NCBI GenBank assembly: GCA_016858145.1
Contig: JAEHOE010000113.1
Location: 310,001 to 374,000 of the forward strand
Direction of reading: 5' to 3'
Source: Edaphochlamys debaryana
Taxonomy: Eukaryota; Chlorophyta; Chlorophyceae; Chlamydomonadales
Length of the DNA: 64,000 nucleotides
Shown here: one piece after another, positions 1 to 12,139 of the stretch
Numbering within the stretch: the first letter of the stretch is position 1
Layout: every line of letters begins with the position of its first letter
Program-made: the position numbers and the translations under genes
The notes under the pieces: generated by a model
What the model saw: only the letters and a program-made list of their open reading frames with translations
The model's database searches: none
What the model was told of the DNA's origin: nothing

Positions 1-655
1 CTGGAGAGAGGCAGCGAGGAGAGGGAGTGAGGTGCTGATCGAGAGATTTTTGTGCGTGGCGCGCTCTGCTGGCCGCTGCCAGTGGTAGGTACGGTACGTC
101 GCGGCTGGTTTTTACTTGGCGAGCCGTGAATCGCTGGGAGCGAAGAGCCAGAACACGAGCGGAGTCATGAAGGAGAGAGCTCCCCATGCTATCCCGCGTC
201 GTCCCGAGCTGCTTGCCGCCAGGTTGGGCCCCCTCGCGGGTCCAGTAAGGTCCAGCCGAACAAAACACAGCGCTCCGCCCGGAGCCTTGACGCCAGTAAG
301 CTGTGATGTATACAGATGGAAGAGATTCCCGATCTACCATGGCCAGCACGACTGCGTCGGCAGGGGGCTAGGAGCGCTAGGCCCGGGACCGGTGGGGACC
401 CGCCCTCTCATGGGTCCGCGGGGCCGACTGGGGACCGGCAGCCGCGCAGCAGCCCCCGCTCCCGCATTGAGGCCGTACGCACACGCCGTGCTCATATGTG
501 ACCTCCGATATGCGCATCGATCGACATAAGCGGAGCGCAGGTTACTCGACCCGGCGAACCCGGCGTACGAGCCGTTCGCGCTCCTGAAGCCGGCACCGCT
601 CCTGGAACTCGCTGTTCCGAACCTTGCAGCCTCACTTAACGCCCTTTCCGTAGTG
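1..655. other. Upstream region, no gene recognised
   Basis: Non-coding stretch before the cysteine-rich gene. Open frames here overlap on both strands and show no domain or splice logic. The part next to position 656 is probably 5' UTR and promoter of that gene. No TATA-like element or RNA gene was recognised. Confidence 0.4.
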
Positions 656-3600
656 ATGTATATGGCTGTGCGACTCGTGCTCGTTGCGGTTGCGGCGCTA
701 TGCGCGGTCACAGCAGGGATGGGTGACGAGTGCCCCGACGAAGGAACGCAGTCGCTCGCAGACGCTCTGGTGGATCTCAAATTGGTCGCAAGCGTACCGG
801 GCAACATTAACTCCAGCTGCGTACCCTGCCTGAGAAACTCATTTCGCGGGGTCGGCGATGCCTCCTGCAAGAAGTGAGTTGCCGTCGCGTTGCTCTAACG
901 ATACCATCGTGAGATCGAGGCTGCACAGCGGCGAACGCCGGCGCCAGCCACGAACCCATCCATGGGCTGGGTACGCCCGCCCCATAATGGGGCGCTGACG
1001 CGTATGTCGCGCCAATTCTTTCTTCATACACACCTTGTTAAATTTGCGAGCTCACGGCTGCGCAGCGGTGTGAAGGCAGGCCCGCCTGCCACGGACTCCT
1101 CTCCTCGCCTCCAGATGCGCGAATGGCACCACCGCGTACCTCGGGGCCACGCAGTGCCAGGCCTGCCGCCCCGGGCGACACATTGCTTCCTCCGCCAAAA
1201 GCATCGGCACCGATGACTTTTATCTGGGGTACTACGGCTGGAAGCAGTGGATTGGCGACTGCGTAGACTGCCCGCTGGGAACGTTCAGGTGAGCAAGTCC
1301 GGCGAGTCTTGCATCCATGCAGGCCCACGCGGGCCCCGCTCAGCAGGCGGAACGCGCCCCCCCTCCCCCAGCCCTTCCCCGACCTCCCACCCCCACCCCC
1401 TTGCCCTTCAATCCCTTACTGACTGCCGCCGTCCCTCTGTCCATGCCTGTTGCACGCGCAGCAACGTGTCAGGCGCCACCGAGTGCACGCCCTGCCCGGA
1501 CGGCTACTACGTCCCTCAGCCCGGCTCGACCCGCTGCGAGATCTGCCCCCCCGGAAACTACATGAACAAAGTGGACTGCACCGTGTGCCCTGCGGGTGAG
1601 TGCAGCCCTCTTCACGGGCACCGCTTTCCGCTCGCACGTGTCATCCCACGTACGGCCCGCCAATCTGATGGTGCTGCGCGTCGGGGTTGAGGGTGTGAGC
1701 TACGCACTGTATTACAGGCCTCTGCGCCAGACTGTGGGCGGCGGCCCGAGGGCGGCTCGCGGCGGAGCGTTCCTCAGCGCACGCACTCAGGCGCTGGGGC
1801 TTACTTGACTGCCACCGTAACTCCAGCCCTATCATGAAAGCAAGGCTCCGCACTCACTCACTATTGCTGTGCCTCTTGTTGCCTGCTCGAAGGCACCTAC
1901 AATCCCTGGCCGGGGCAGAGCTCCTGCGTCAAGTGCCCGTTCGGCTTGGTCTCTGATGCTGGGGCAGTCGAGTGCACGCCCTGTCCCATGGGCTCCTTTG
2001 TGTATGGTCTAGCCAGTGATTCAAAGTTTGGGTCCTGCTACACGTGCCCGATCAACACGTTTGGCGACGAGGAGAGCCTGAGCGGGCTTTCCTGCAAGCC
2101 CTGTCCCGCTGGCTACGTCTCCCCAACGGGTTCTACCAGGTGTGTGGGGTGTCGCGTGGGAAGACAGGCGAGGGCGCACATACACATCAGATAATAGTAT
2201 GATACTATCCGGGGCTTGATGCCCCCAATCACACATGGGGCATGATGCCCCCAACCGCTCATACATCAAGCTTACGTCGTCACCCGGCGCCCCGCCCTGC
2301 TGTTGCCCGAGTCATGTTCGACCCCGGTAAAGGGTTCCCAAGGATTACGCCCCGCCACACGCCCCCTCTCTCGCTCCCTCTCCCGCCCCTCTCCCGCGCG
2401 CCCCCCCCTTGCCTTGCCAGTGTGGCGAACTGTACCCAGTGCGGCCCGGGTAACATCATCTATGACGGCAACCCCTACAGCACGTAAGGATGTCGTACAG
2501 AGCGCCGGATGAAAGAAGCCACTAAGAGCGGAGCAAAGGATCGGGCAATCTTGACTGACTTTTGGAACACACACCTGGTTCTTGTGCCCCGCGCATGCTC
2601 ATAGTTCGACGTACCTTTACTGCATCCCCTGTGATGCCAACACCTACAACCCGGACGCTGGCGTACAGGTGCGTGGGCCTGGGTGGGCCTAGGTGCGCCT
2701 AGGTGGGCCTGGGTGGGCCTGGGTGGGCCTAGGTGGGCTGCCCCCAGCCTAGCAGGCAACGCTCCACCGGCCTAGCTAGCCAGCCTTTCTAGCAAGCCCG
2801 CCCGGGCCCGCCAGCGACCTCACCGCACGCATGACACGCCGTACGCCGTGGACACACACAGTGAACCCATCGAGCGACTTTTTACCAAGTACCGTAGCCA
2901 CTCATTATGACGAACCCTCAACATGACCCGCGTGTCACTCCGCCCCGTGCAGGGGGCGGCCTGCACCGCCTGTCCCCGCGGATACACATCACCCGCCGGT
3001 TCGACCAACTGCACGCTGTGCGATGCCGGGCAGTACGTCCTGGATGGCGGCAACCGCTACGTGACCAATTACGGGCAGTGCATCGATTGCCCAGCCAACA
3101 CATACAACCCAGAGGTACGCGCGCAGTCGTCGTCCAGGCTGATAAGGAGCTCTATGTGGGACGTGGATGTGCACCGTAGCTGGGTCCCCATCTGATGGCT
3201 TGTCTGATGCATGGCTTGTGTGATGACTCATCCAGCAGTGGATCAGTAGGAAGGCCGTACTAGCCGTACACATTACAAGCGTCTGCTCGATGTACTTCGC
3301 TGCCGTTCCTCTCTCCATCCACACACCCCGCCCGTTCAGGCCGGTCTCCAAGCCCCGTCCTGCCTCTCCTGCCCCCCTGGGTACACGTCACCCGCCGGGT
3401 CAACCAACTGCACGCTGTGCGGTGCCGGAAACATCGTTCTCTCCGGAGTCAGCCCCTACACGCAGGGCTACGGCACCTGCATGGCCTGCCCAGCCAACAC
3501 GTACAATGCGCAGGTACGCTAATTAGGCTAGCTAAGGAGCCATGCACGCATGCGGCGGGGTGCACACATGCATGGTTGACCAGGCTAGTGATCTAGGTAC

Positions 3601-6600
3601 TAGATGATGAATGAATGTACAGCGGATCCATCCTTCAGTGAACGTACAATTTTAGTACGTCCAGCGGTTGCTTGTCATTGCTGGATCTACAGGATCTACT
3701 GTGTCATCGGTGCATGTAATGGTCAGGACGATGACCTTGATAATAGGCATCATCCCTAGTGCTGACTGACCTCATCACGCCCACCCGCTCGATGTGCTTG
3801 CCGTCCACTCCCCCCCTTCCCAAGGCTGGTCTCGGAGCCCCGTCCTGCCTCTCCTGCCCCCTCGGACACAGATCCCCCGTCGGGTCGGCCAACTGCACGC
3901 TGTGCGAAGCCGGGAAGTTCGTACTGTCCGGAGGCAACCCGTACGTCCCGGGTTACGGCACGTGCATGGCCTGCCCAGCCAACACATACAACGCTGAGGT
4001 GGGTACGGCAGCGTACGGCAGGGGTACGGCGAGGGCCAGGCGCGCACCGCGCTCCCCGACCCGGGGGTCCCAGGGTTACGTAACCAGCCGCTTTATGGCT
4101 GGATTCCTGCCTGACTAAGCATTTCTAGTTGAGGCTTAGCCCTCGCCTCGACGCATTCCTCGCACGGCACGCTAATAAACCTCTATGTATCCATCCGCCG
4201 TGTCCCCGTACGTGCCCTCCCTCGCAGCCCGGTCTCGAAGGACCCTCCTGCCACCCCTGCCCGCCTGGGCACACGTCCTCCCCCGGCGCTCTGAACTGCA
4301 CCGCGTGCGGCGTCGGCCGCTTCGTCCGGGACTCGGGCAGCCTCGCCGATACCAGCAACGGCCAGTGCCTGACCTGCCCCGCGGGAACCTTCGCCGCGAC
4401 GCCCGGGACCGCTGGCGGCTGCACGCCCTGCCCTAGCGGCACCACGTCACGGGAAGGTGCGTGCGTGCGTGGGTTTGGGAGGCTCTGGCGTTGGAGGGCT
4501 TGTAAGGCTGCTGCTGGGATGGTCCTGGCGCTGGTCCTCGTCACTCGCCCCCCCCCCGCCCTTGCCCCCGCACGCTACTGGCGCGCGCCCCCTTTTCAGG
4601 CGCAACCTCAGCGGACGACTGCGTTCCCTGCCCCATCGGGACCTTCCACACGCCCTTCGGCCAGAGCCTTGTGTCAAGCGTGCCGCAGGGTGAGGCCGCG
4701 AGCGAGCGAGCAATCCGTCCCCTGCGCCCGGCTGCTGATGGGGCCAATGGCGCCTCCCTCGTACACCGCGCGTGCTTGACGCAGGAAGCCAAGCAAGAAA
4801 GCCGATTGCGCTGTCAGGTGCCCCCGCCATCCCATCCCCACCCGCGCCCGCGCCCCCCCACTTTGCCGCCTGCATTCCACCCATTGCATCCATGCCCTCG
4901 CCCCCTCAGGTTCTTCTGCGGGTCGCTGCACGCCCTGCCCCGCCAACACCTACAACAACCTCACACAGCAGGTGGAGTGCGCCGCCTGCCCCGTCGGACA
5001 CACCTCCCGCGCCGGCTCCACCCGCGCCACGGCCTGCGTCCCCTGCCCCGCCGGCAGCGCCGTGGGCCCCACAGGGCAGTGCAGCACGTGCCCGCAAGGC
5101 ACGTACAGCGCCGAGCCACGCTCGACCAGCTGCACGGTACGTACGTACGGCTGTACGACATGGACGGCATGTGCGAGCGGAGGGCATGTACGGATGGATG
5201 TGCGGTTTTGATTGAGGGAATGTGGAGAAAGCTTGATCCACTTGGCCCTCAAGACATGCCGCCACGACCCCTTGCGTACCCTGGGTCCCCAGCCCCCTGA
5301 GCCTCCCTGAGTCTACTAGCCCGCTGTCCCTTGGCTCCTGGCGGCCCTTGACGTGCCCATTTACCCCGCCCCGCTTGCCCCGTCACCCCACCCCACCCCA
5401 GACCTGCCCGCTCGGCAGCTCCGCTCCCCCCGGCTCCCCCATCTGCAGCCCCTGCGGCCCCACCGAGGGCGGCGTGTGGACCGTGGACGACGCCGCGCCG
5501 CCCGCGTGCGCCGCCTGCCCCGAGCCGCTGTTCGCCGCGGGTGGGTGCCGTTGCTAATAAGCCTTGCCGACAGACAGACAGATACCGATAGACGGGATTC
5601 GTGGCGCTTAGAGGTGGTGGGAGATGGGAGGTGGGAGGTGGGAGGTGGAAGGTGGCTTATTACCTATACCTGGCCATCCCTCGCAGGCGCGCTCTCTTGC
5701 CCGCCTGGGCAGGGCCGGCTGTGGGGGTGCGAGCTGTGGCAGCCGTGCGGGACCTGCCCCGCGGGGTCCTACGTAACGCCAACTGCCGACATGCTGTGGG
5801 ACGTGTGCCGAGCCTGCCCCGCCGGCGCCATCAGCACAGCGGAGGGGTCTTCGAAGTGCGAGGTGCGCCGCGTGCTGCGTGCTTTGCGCTGCGCGTGGCG
5901 CGCGGCCCGGCGGCTGGGGGGATGGGAGCGACGAGTGCGCGTAGGCGCTTCTTCCAGGAGGCCCCTCAAGCTGTTGTTCCCCTGGCAATTATGATTCCGG
6001 CCCTGGTCCTGGCCTGAACCCGGTCCCCATCGCTCCTGACTAATAACCTTGACCCTTGCCCGGGGCCATGCATGCATGCAGGCGTGCCCTCTGGGCTCCA
6101 CCACCGCCAGTGCCGGCCAGGTGGAGTGCAGCCCCTGCCGCCCGGGGACCTTCGGCGAGGCGCGCCCGGTGGCGTCCCCCGGCAGCGGCTTTGACGCGGC
6201 CGCCTGCGTGCCCTGCCCCCCGGGGACCTACAGCACCGATGCAGGCGAGGCCGGGGCCGGCGGTCCGGCGGTTGCGGGAGGTCGTGGGGTCGAGCCTGGG
6301 GTCATGCAACCGCCCGTGCCGCCTGCGGCGTCGTGTCCAAGGAAGGGCGGGGCTTGGGTCGGTTGCAGGGCTTCCGTTTGGCTTCAGGGGTGAGGGGTCG
6401 GTCTTCAGGCTTTGCATGACGCCGCTCTTCCCTTCTCGCATTGCCACCACCGCAGGGGGCACTCAGTGCGTGGACTGCCCCGCTGGCCTGACGCACTTTG
6501 TGCTGGGACGCTCCAACGCGTCCGACTGCACGGTGCCGTACGACACATCTGGCGGCAAGATCTGCATGCAGGAGTCCATCTCATGGCTGTCCGTGGTTAC

Positions 6601-8101
6601 GAGCTCTTCTTGTGAGTGCGTTGCGTACCCGCCCTGCTGTGCGTGATCACACCTGCTTCTTAGCCTAGCGTCGCGTCCTGGCACCGAGTCTGGCACCGAC
6701 TCACATTTGTACGCTGGCAAAGCCCGACATAATGCGCTGACTGCATCACTGTCGTACATCGTTCTAACGCCCATGCATGTCCGCCCCCATACGACCCTCT
6801 CGCTCAATACTGCCGCAGCGGGTACGGTTGTCTCCGTACGGAACCATCGTGCAGTGCCCACACGCCAGGTGAGGCAAACGGTGATGGGATTGGCAGCCCC
6901 ATAAGTCTTTCTTGGGCCACACATTGAGCCCCGGGGGGGGGGGGCAGCCCTGCCGTCCCCTGTCGGTCTTTCTTGCTCCGGTGCCCCCTCTTCTTTTGCA
7001 CGCGGTATTGTATGGGACCCGGCCAGCTGTACCTCCTGCCGCCGCTGCTGCATGCGACACACGCCGCAGGCCGATGTGGACACGGCTGGCGTGGCGACGG
7101 ACACGGGGAGCCAGGCGTACGGCGAGGACACACAAACCGTGACCACAGCCGGCTCAGGTGCGTGTGAGCGAGGCACAGAGGGTTAAACAGCTTAAACAGC
7201 TTAAGCAGCTGGGCTTGTGTAGCGGATGGCCATGCGAATCTGCTCAGGAGCTTTGCGGGGAGGAAGCAATAGGAGCAGATGCGCCACCTGGGCACCCCGC
7301 ACAAGGACCCGCTGCCTGAACCCCGCCGACTGTCTGGCTCCTGCTCCTGCTCCTGCCCTTGCATCCCCCCCCGTGCCAAAGCCGCGCACCCCCCCGCCCG
7401 TGCCCCCCCTGCGACCCGCCCGCGACCGTGCAGGCGTACCGAGCACCACCACCACCTCAGAGTCCCTCAGCCCCCCCACGCCCGTCGGCATCGTGTCGTA
7501 CAGGCTCTTCAAGCTGGCCCCAGGTGAGATACGCACAAGCGAAGGGGGGCTTGGCTTGTGACGCGGTTGCGCACATGCGAGCGTCGGTGTGCCAGCTGTT
7601 GGGAGCTCAACGAAATGCGCCCGGTGGTGGAGACTGGAGAGGCAGGAACCGCCTGCGGGCCTTGATTGCCTGAGTGGGAGCCCCTGTGGAGCTGGGTTCC
7701 GTTGATCCTGGGTGTTCCGATGGCATGTGGCGTCCGCTGTCAGCGCAGCCCGGCAGCGACAATGCACACACGGCGCCCGCCTGGCCCCCTTCGCCCACCC
7801 ACACTTCCATACATGCGCTCACACCCCCCACCCCCCACCCCCCAACTCCCGCCCGAACGCTTTGCCATGGTGGTTCCAAGGCACCCTGTCGGGTCCCGAG
7901 GCTGGATCCGAGATCTACGTTGTGTCCCTGGCGCACCGCAGCGGGGAGATCGCCACATGCCGTACAGTCCGCGGGGAGCCGCCGGCTCCGGCCGTGCAGC
8001 TGGCGTGCGATGTGGTGCTGGAGAAGAAGGGCTACGGCGGCCTCGACGGCACCGCCGGAGGGTCGACCGTGACCGAGACGCTGACGTTGACGTCGTGCTG
8101 A
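656..8101 (+). CDS. Secreted cysteine-rich repeat protein (GCC2/GCC3-like)
   Basis: Predicted extracellular protein of about 1,012 aa; molecular function unknown. Exons: 656-873, 1115-1288, 1462-1595, 1893-2139, 2421-2483, 2605-2668, 2953-3114, 3340-3513, 3825-3998, 4228-4456, 4600-4689, 4910-5136, 5402-5540, 5687-5862, 6082-6244, 6456-6611, 6819-6868, 7070-7157, 7434-7523, 7881-8101. Phases agree throughout. The N-terminus (MAVRLVLVAVAALCAVTAG) is a typical signal peptide; ATG 656 or 662 could start it. Residues about 70-850 repeat a C-x2-C-P-x-G-x-Y/F pattern with CPAG, CPANTYN and CTLC elements, as in GCC2/GCC3 and ephrin-receptor-like ectodomains. The tail is Thr/Ser-rich and ends in Cys, without a membrane segment. 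Exons 7-9 are phase-0, 162-174 nt, and clearly duplicated. The intron after exon 15 appears to start with GC. Function unknown; adhesion or cell-wall role is only a guess. Confidence 0.75.
2669..2745 (+). repeat. Decamer tandem repeat in intron
   Basis: About seven imperfect copies of a GGTGGGCCTG/A-type 10-mer directly follow the donor of exon 6 of the cysteine-rich gene. The first units begin at the splice donor itself. Confidence 0.8.
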
Positions 8102-8739
8102 GGTGGAAGTAGCACGAGGGGGGAAGAGGACACTCGACGTCGTGCTGACGTGGAGGAGGACCCTCGATCGCCCATGATGGGGTTTGGGGACATCGAGGAG
8201 CGCTGAGGTGGAGGAATACGTAGTAAGGGGGTGGCCCGGGAAGGGGGGTGCATGGAGCTGGAGGCACGGAGGAGTTGGCGCGCAGGCGTCGTACATTATA
8301 CCGTATTTGCTCGTAGTACCGTCGTATTCCGTAGTACCGTAGTACCTCGGAGTGACGGAGTGACTGAAACATCCGGGCACAAGGAGTGCGCACGGAGTGA
8401 TCAAAGCCGGCTACACAACCGGCACCCTATGGCAACCCCTGGCACGCACAGGAGAATCAAGTGGAGTTTTATTGTGCGGCCTGAGCGGATTCGTCAGGAT
8501 TCTGGGCCAGGCTTCAATGAAGGTGATATGCGGTCCTTTTGGCAGCAATGTCCTCGCGAGCTTGGGCGCGCCTTGCAGAAGGCGAGGCGAGCTGATCGAG
8601 TCTGGGTCCTTGGTAGGCGTGCCCCGACCCTGGCCCGGGTGTTGAGCGGGGATGCCCCAGTTCCGCCCGATACCACCAGGGCTGTGGGATTGGACGAGAA
8701 CAACGTGGCAAGAAGCCGCATCGTATAGGTGAAGCAGCC
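8102..8739. other. Intergenic, no gene recognised
   Basis: Downstream of the cysteine-rich gene. It contains short degenerate repeats of CGTAGTACCG type around 8310-8350 and small direct repeats of CTCGACGTCGTGCTGA type around 8090-8150. No coding signal was convincing. Confidence 0.4.
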
Positions 8740-8830
8740 TGGGCTGTGGGAGCGGTACGGCCCACGTGCCGCACCGACTGTACGGCACAGAAAGACGGAC
8801 CTGGCCGACACGTGGGCACTGGGCAGTCAA
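8740..8830 (+). pseudogene. Decayed fragment of the ankyrin-like gene
   Basis: This stretch matches about 10686-10760 inside the ankyrin-like gene. Both contain GGCTGTGGGAGCGGTACGGC, then a CA-rich stretch, then ACCTGGCC and ACACGTGGGCAC or AGCACGTGGGCAC. The copy has scattered substitutions and small indels, no long frame and no flanking exon. It is a relic of a duplicated or transposed segment about 2 kb from the parent-like gene. Confidence 0.65.
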
Positions 8831-8961
8831 CAGCTGGTGGGTGCACGAGCTAGTCCCCCCTTGTGCTGGCGGCCGTAGCTGTGCCCGGGACGAGGAGGCG
8901 GCCCGCATCCGGGTGCTGCAGCGGAGCCGGGCGGGCGCTGAGGTCTGAGGGAGCGGTGCGA

Positions 8962-9092
8962 TCGAGCGTCCAGGGGGCGGCGTGCTGGCTTGCAGGAGGC
9001 AAGCCCGTGAGGTTGGCTGCCAAGCCACGGCGTTCAGCTGCCGTGCACCCCGTTGGGGTCCCTCATTGCAAACACAGAGTACTGAGGTCCGA
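8962..9092 (+). mobile_element. Retroelement 3' tail, copy 1
   Basis: A roughly 120-nt block, including GGGGGCGGCGTGCTGGCTTG, GCAAGCCCGTGAGGTTGGCT and GGGGTCCCTCATTG, occurs here. It recurs as reverse complement at about 12150-12290 and again on the + strand at 63250-63360. In the other two copies it directly follows the stop of the same reverse-transcriptase-like C-terminal ORF. This copy has no coding part, consistent with a very 5'-truncated insertion. Confidence 0.7.
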
Positions 9093-10019
9093 CCACGACC
9101 GGAGCCGGGCGGCGCTGCATCGGCCGCAGCTGCGAGGGGCGGTGTCTGGCACGCGGGTGAGGATGTCACAGAGACCACATGGCCAGGCGTGGAGCTCCTG
9201 CCCCTGCCTTTATGCGCCTGCACTTTATGGCTATTCTAGCTGGCTTGCTCTCGGGCCCGGCCCAGCTCGGCATGCCCGTGGGCGTAGGCCCCCCCCCTTG
9301 GCCCAGGCGGGTACCACTTCGGTCTGGCCCATAGGCGGCCGCGTGTCCCCACCCTAAAACGGTCCTATGGGCTGACATATACCTAAGGAGGCCTCTGCGG
9401 GGGACGGGGTTGCGGGTTGATGTCGCTGGAGCACCCGTCCTCGCGAGACGTGCCGACTTGCCGACCTCCAAAGTCCCGCCCCAATGCCCCCGCAAAGTCA
9501 TGATGAATAGTGTGGGCATCAAGTGCATCGCGGCTGGGCGCTTAAGATGCTGGCTCGCAGTCCCAATCGCTCAAAAGGCTGCTCTTATGCCCAGAACTCG
9601 GTGGCCAGAAGTTGAGGTCCGGTTAGTTAGGTCGGCACGCCCCACCCCCTGGAAGTCACCCCCTTTGGGAGTCTTCCTTCAAGGATGCTTCCGCGGAGAA
9701 CCTTGTAGAGGGTTGGGATTCTTGATGCGTGATTCCCAAGAGGGGCCAATGGCCTTGAGGGCTGGGGACACGGCGCGGACCCGGAGTGGTCCCGCCTGCC
9801 TTGGCCCGGGCCTGACAGGGCCTGACCGGGCCTCTCCGGGCCCCGCGATCGCTGGGGGCGCAACTCCACAAACTTCGTCTTTCAAGTAATTATATCTATT
9901 TGTCGTAGTCAAGCGAAGTTGCTCAATACAACCCACTGCTGCTTAACCATGGAGACACGTAATATCTGACTGCTATCAGCGCCTGGCCTCGATACTGGAG
10001 AACCAGCGTCTTCCCACAA
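9093..10019. other. Intergenic, upstream of ankyrin-like gene
   Basis: No gene recognised. The last 150 bases, with lower GC (around 9880-9990), are the likely promoter and 5' UTR of the ankyrin-like gene that starts at 10020. Confidence 0.35.
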
Positions 10020-12074
10020 ATGGACGCCTCGCTCATTTTCAGCCCAGACTTCTTGAGCGCTGTAGTATCGCACCTGCAGCCTAACAACGTTACTTTGCTG
10101 CGCTTGGTCAACAGGGAGACGGCGGCGCACTTCGCCCAGCATGACACGATCCTCCTCTGCGACCGCTTCCCAACCTGGGCGTCCAGGGCCTTCATCCAGC
10201 ACTGGTCGCAGCCGGGGGCCTGCCGGGCCCTCACCCGGGACACGCGCCTGCAGCTGACGACCTCCGTCACCGCTGTGAGCGACGTGGCGAACCTGGAGGT
10301 GGCGCTGGCGGCAGCCGGCCTGGAGCCCTCGGGCGTGCAGCTCAAAGCCGCTGCCAAAGGCGGCTACCTGCGCACCTGCCTCTGGCTAACAGAGCCCGGC
10401 CGGCTGAGGGCGGGATTCGACTGGGCCGATCTCTTCAGCTACTCGGCAGGATTTGGACAGCGCTCCATCTGCGCGTGGTGCCTGGAGCACTTGGAGCAGG
10501 GCCCCGAAGGCGTACGCCCCTCCGCCCTCTGGACCGCAGCCAACGCCGCCGCCTTAGGAGGCCACGTGGAGGTGATGGAGTGGCTGCTGCAGCTCGCGCC
10601 TGAGCTGATGGGCTCGGAGGGGGAGACCTGGGAGAGGGTCTTCCTCATCCCCTCGGCGCTTGAGGGCTGTGACCTCGCCACCGTGCTGCGGCTGTGGGAG
10701 CGGTACGGCCCACAGCACGCACAGCACGCAGACCTGGCCAGCACGTGGGCACGGGGCGGCTGGTCGGGCTCCGTGGGTGTGGTGCTCGGCGGCCCCCAGG
10801 ACTGGCGGGCCAAGGCGGAGTGGGTGCTGGCGCAGGGGGCGCAGCTGGGCGCGGCGGCCTAGATTTCGGTGGCCCATCGGACCAACACTTCCTCTTTTCC
10901 GAGGCCCTGAAGACCCATCCCGGTCAGGACCCAGCAGCGACGGTGGAGCGGCTGGCGTGGCTCAAGTCAGTAGGGTGCCGCCCCACTAACAACGCCCCCG
11001 ACGCTGCCGTGGAGTGCGGCAACCTACCGGGTCTGCTCTGGCTCCTGGGCGAGGGCGTGCCGCCGGACCAGGGGTACATCAACTCCAGCCTCCGCCGCGC
11101 CGCGCAGGGCGGACGGCTGGACATTCTGCTGGCGATACGTGAGGCGATGCATGAGGCCTTCACGCCACTGCTGTGGTCCTCGATCGTCAGCGGCGCGCTT
11201 GAAGGCGCTCGGCCTAACGTGCTGCAGTGGGCCGCGGACTGCCTGACCCCGGAGGAGCTTCTCAATGCCCTGCAGTGGGCGGGAAGCGAGGCGGTGTCCT
11301 CCGGGTGCGTGCAGACGCTCCGTTGGGCCCTGGACCACGGCGTCACCCTGACCGAGGACGCGTGGATTGCTGCGGTCATGGCGGGCAGCGAGCCGGCCGT
11401 GGACCTCCTGGCAGAGGCGGGCTGCCCCAAGTCGGTGAGTGGCTGGCGCGATGGCGGCGGCTGTCTAGGTTTCGGTGCGGGGAAAGAGCGGGCACTGGGG
11501 GCCTGCTTTGAAGCGTGCAAGCAGTGCGGAGGGGTCTACATGCCTGAGGCGGGGGCTGCACCAGATGTGAAGGGCGGGACGGCAGAGGTCCCGTTGGTAG
11601 CAAGATTTCTTGAGGCGCTTTGCGGATGCATCAACGTGCCTTCGATGGCTCTCGCGTAACCTCTTCCCCGTTTCTCCTTCCCCCCAGCGGATGGGGGAGC
11701 CGTATGACCACGCGATTGAGTGCGGAGAGTGGCAGCTGCTCCCGGCCCTGCACCGGGCCGGTGTACCGCTCGGCCCCCTCTGGAGAGCCCTGTGCGCGGC
11801 CTGCCAACGGCACGGAGCCCCGGCGGCGGTCCTGCGATGGCTGGAGGCGGAGACGGGTGTGGACCCGCGGGTCGTGGTGGTGGCGACCTATGAGGCGGAG
11901 GAGGAGGAGGAGGAGGAGGCCAGGGCCTGGGGCGAGCGTGAGATGCAGGCGGTGGAGGCTGCGGGCTGCACGCAGGATGGGGCGTGGACCCAGGTGGAGA
12001 GGCGGAGGCAAAAGCGGGAGGGCGAGCGGCGGTGGGAGCGCCTGCGGAGGCCTGGTAAGGGGCGGGGTCGGTAG
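10020..12074 (+). pseudogene. F-box/ankyrin-like repeat gene with frameshift
   Basis: The first frame runs 10020-10862 and begins MDASLIFSPDFLSAVVSHLQ, an F-box-like start followed by LLRLVNRETAAHF. It then has ankyrin-type helices such as AAKGGYLRTCLWL, AALGGHVEVMEWLLQ and AVECGNLPGLLWLLGEG. At about 10830-10862 it hits TAG, but the same style of repeat continues one frame over to 11434. It then splices (donor GTGAGT at 11435, phase 0) to 11688-12074 (RMGEPYDHAIECGEWQLL to a basic end). The frame change equals loss of one base in a G/C-rich run, so this is a recent pseudogene, an assembly indel or a missed mini-intron. Proteins of this design are abundant in volvocine-type algae; partners are unknown. 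Confidence 0.65.
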
Positions 12075-12139
12075 GGCGGCACAAGCGCGCAGAGGGGCAG
12101 TAAGGGTTGGCGGACCGGCGGCAGACAGGTGTTGCCTGG

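Noticed and set aside
653..655. Start codon of the cysteine-rich gene at 653
   Set aside because: The triplet is GTG; the first ATGs are at 656 and 662, both giving a good signal peptide.
334..870. Minus-strand frame over the first exon of the cysteine-rich gene
   Set aside because: Shadow of GC-rich coding and flanking sequence with no domain or splice support.
4790..4820. Additional short exon in the cysteine-rich gene
   Set aside because: An AG acceptor exists, but exons 11 and 12 already join in phase (CCGCAGG to GTTCTTCTGC) and no Cys-rich codons would be added.
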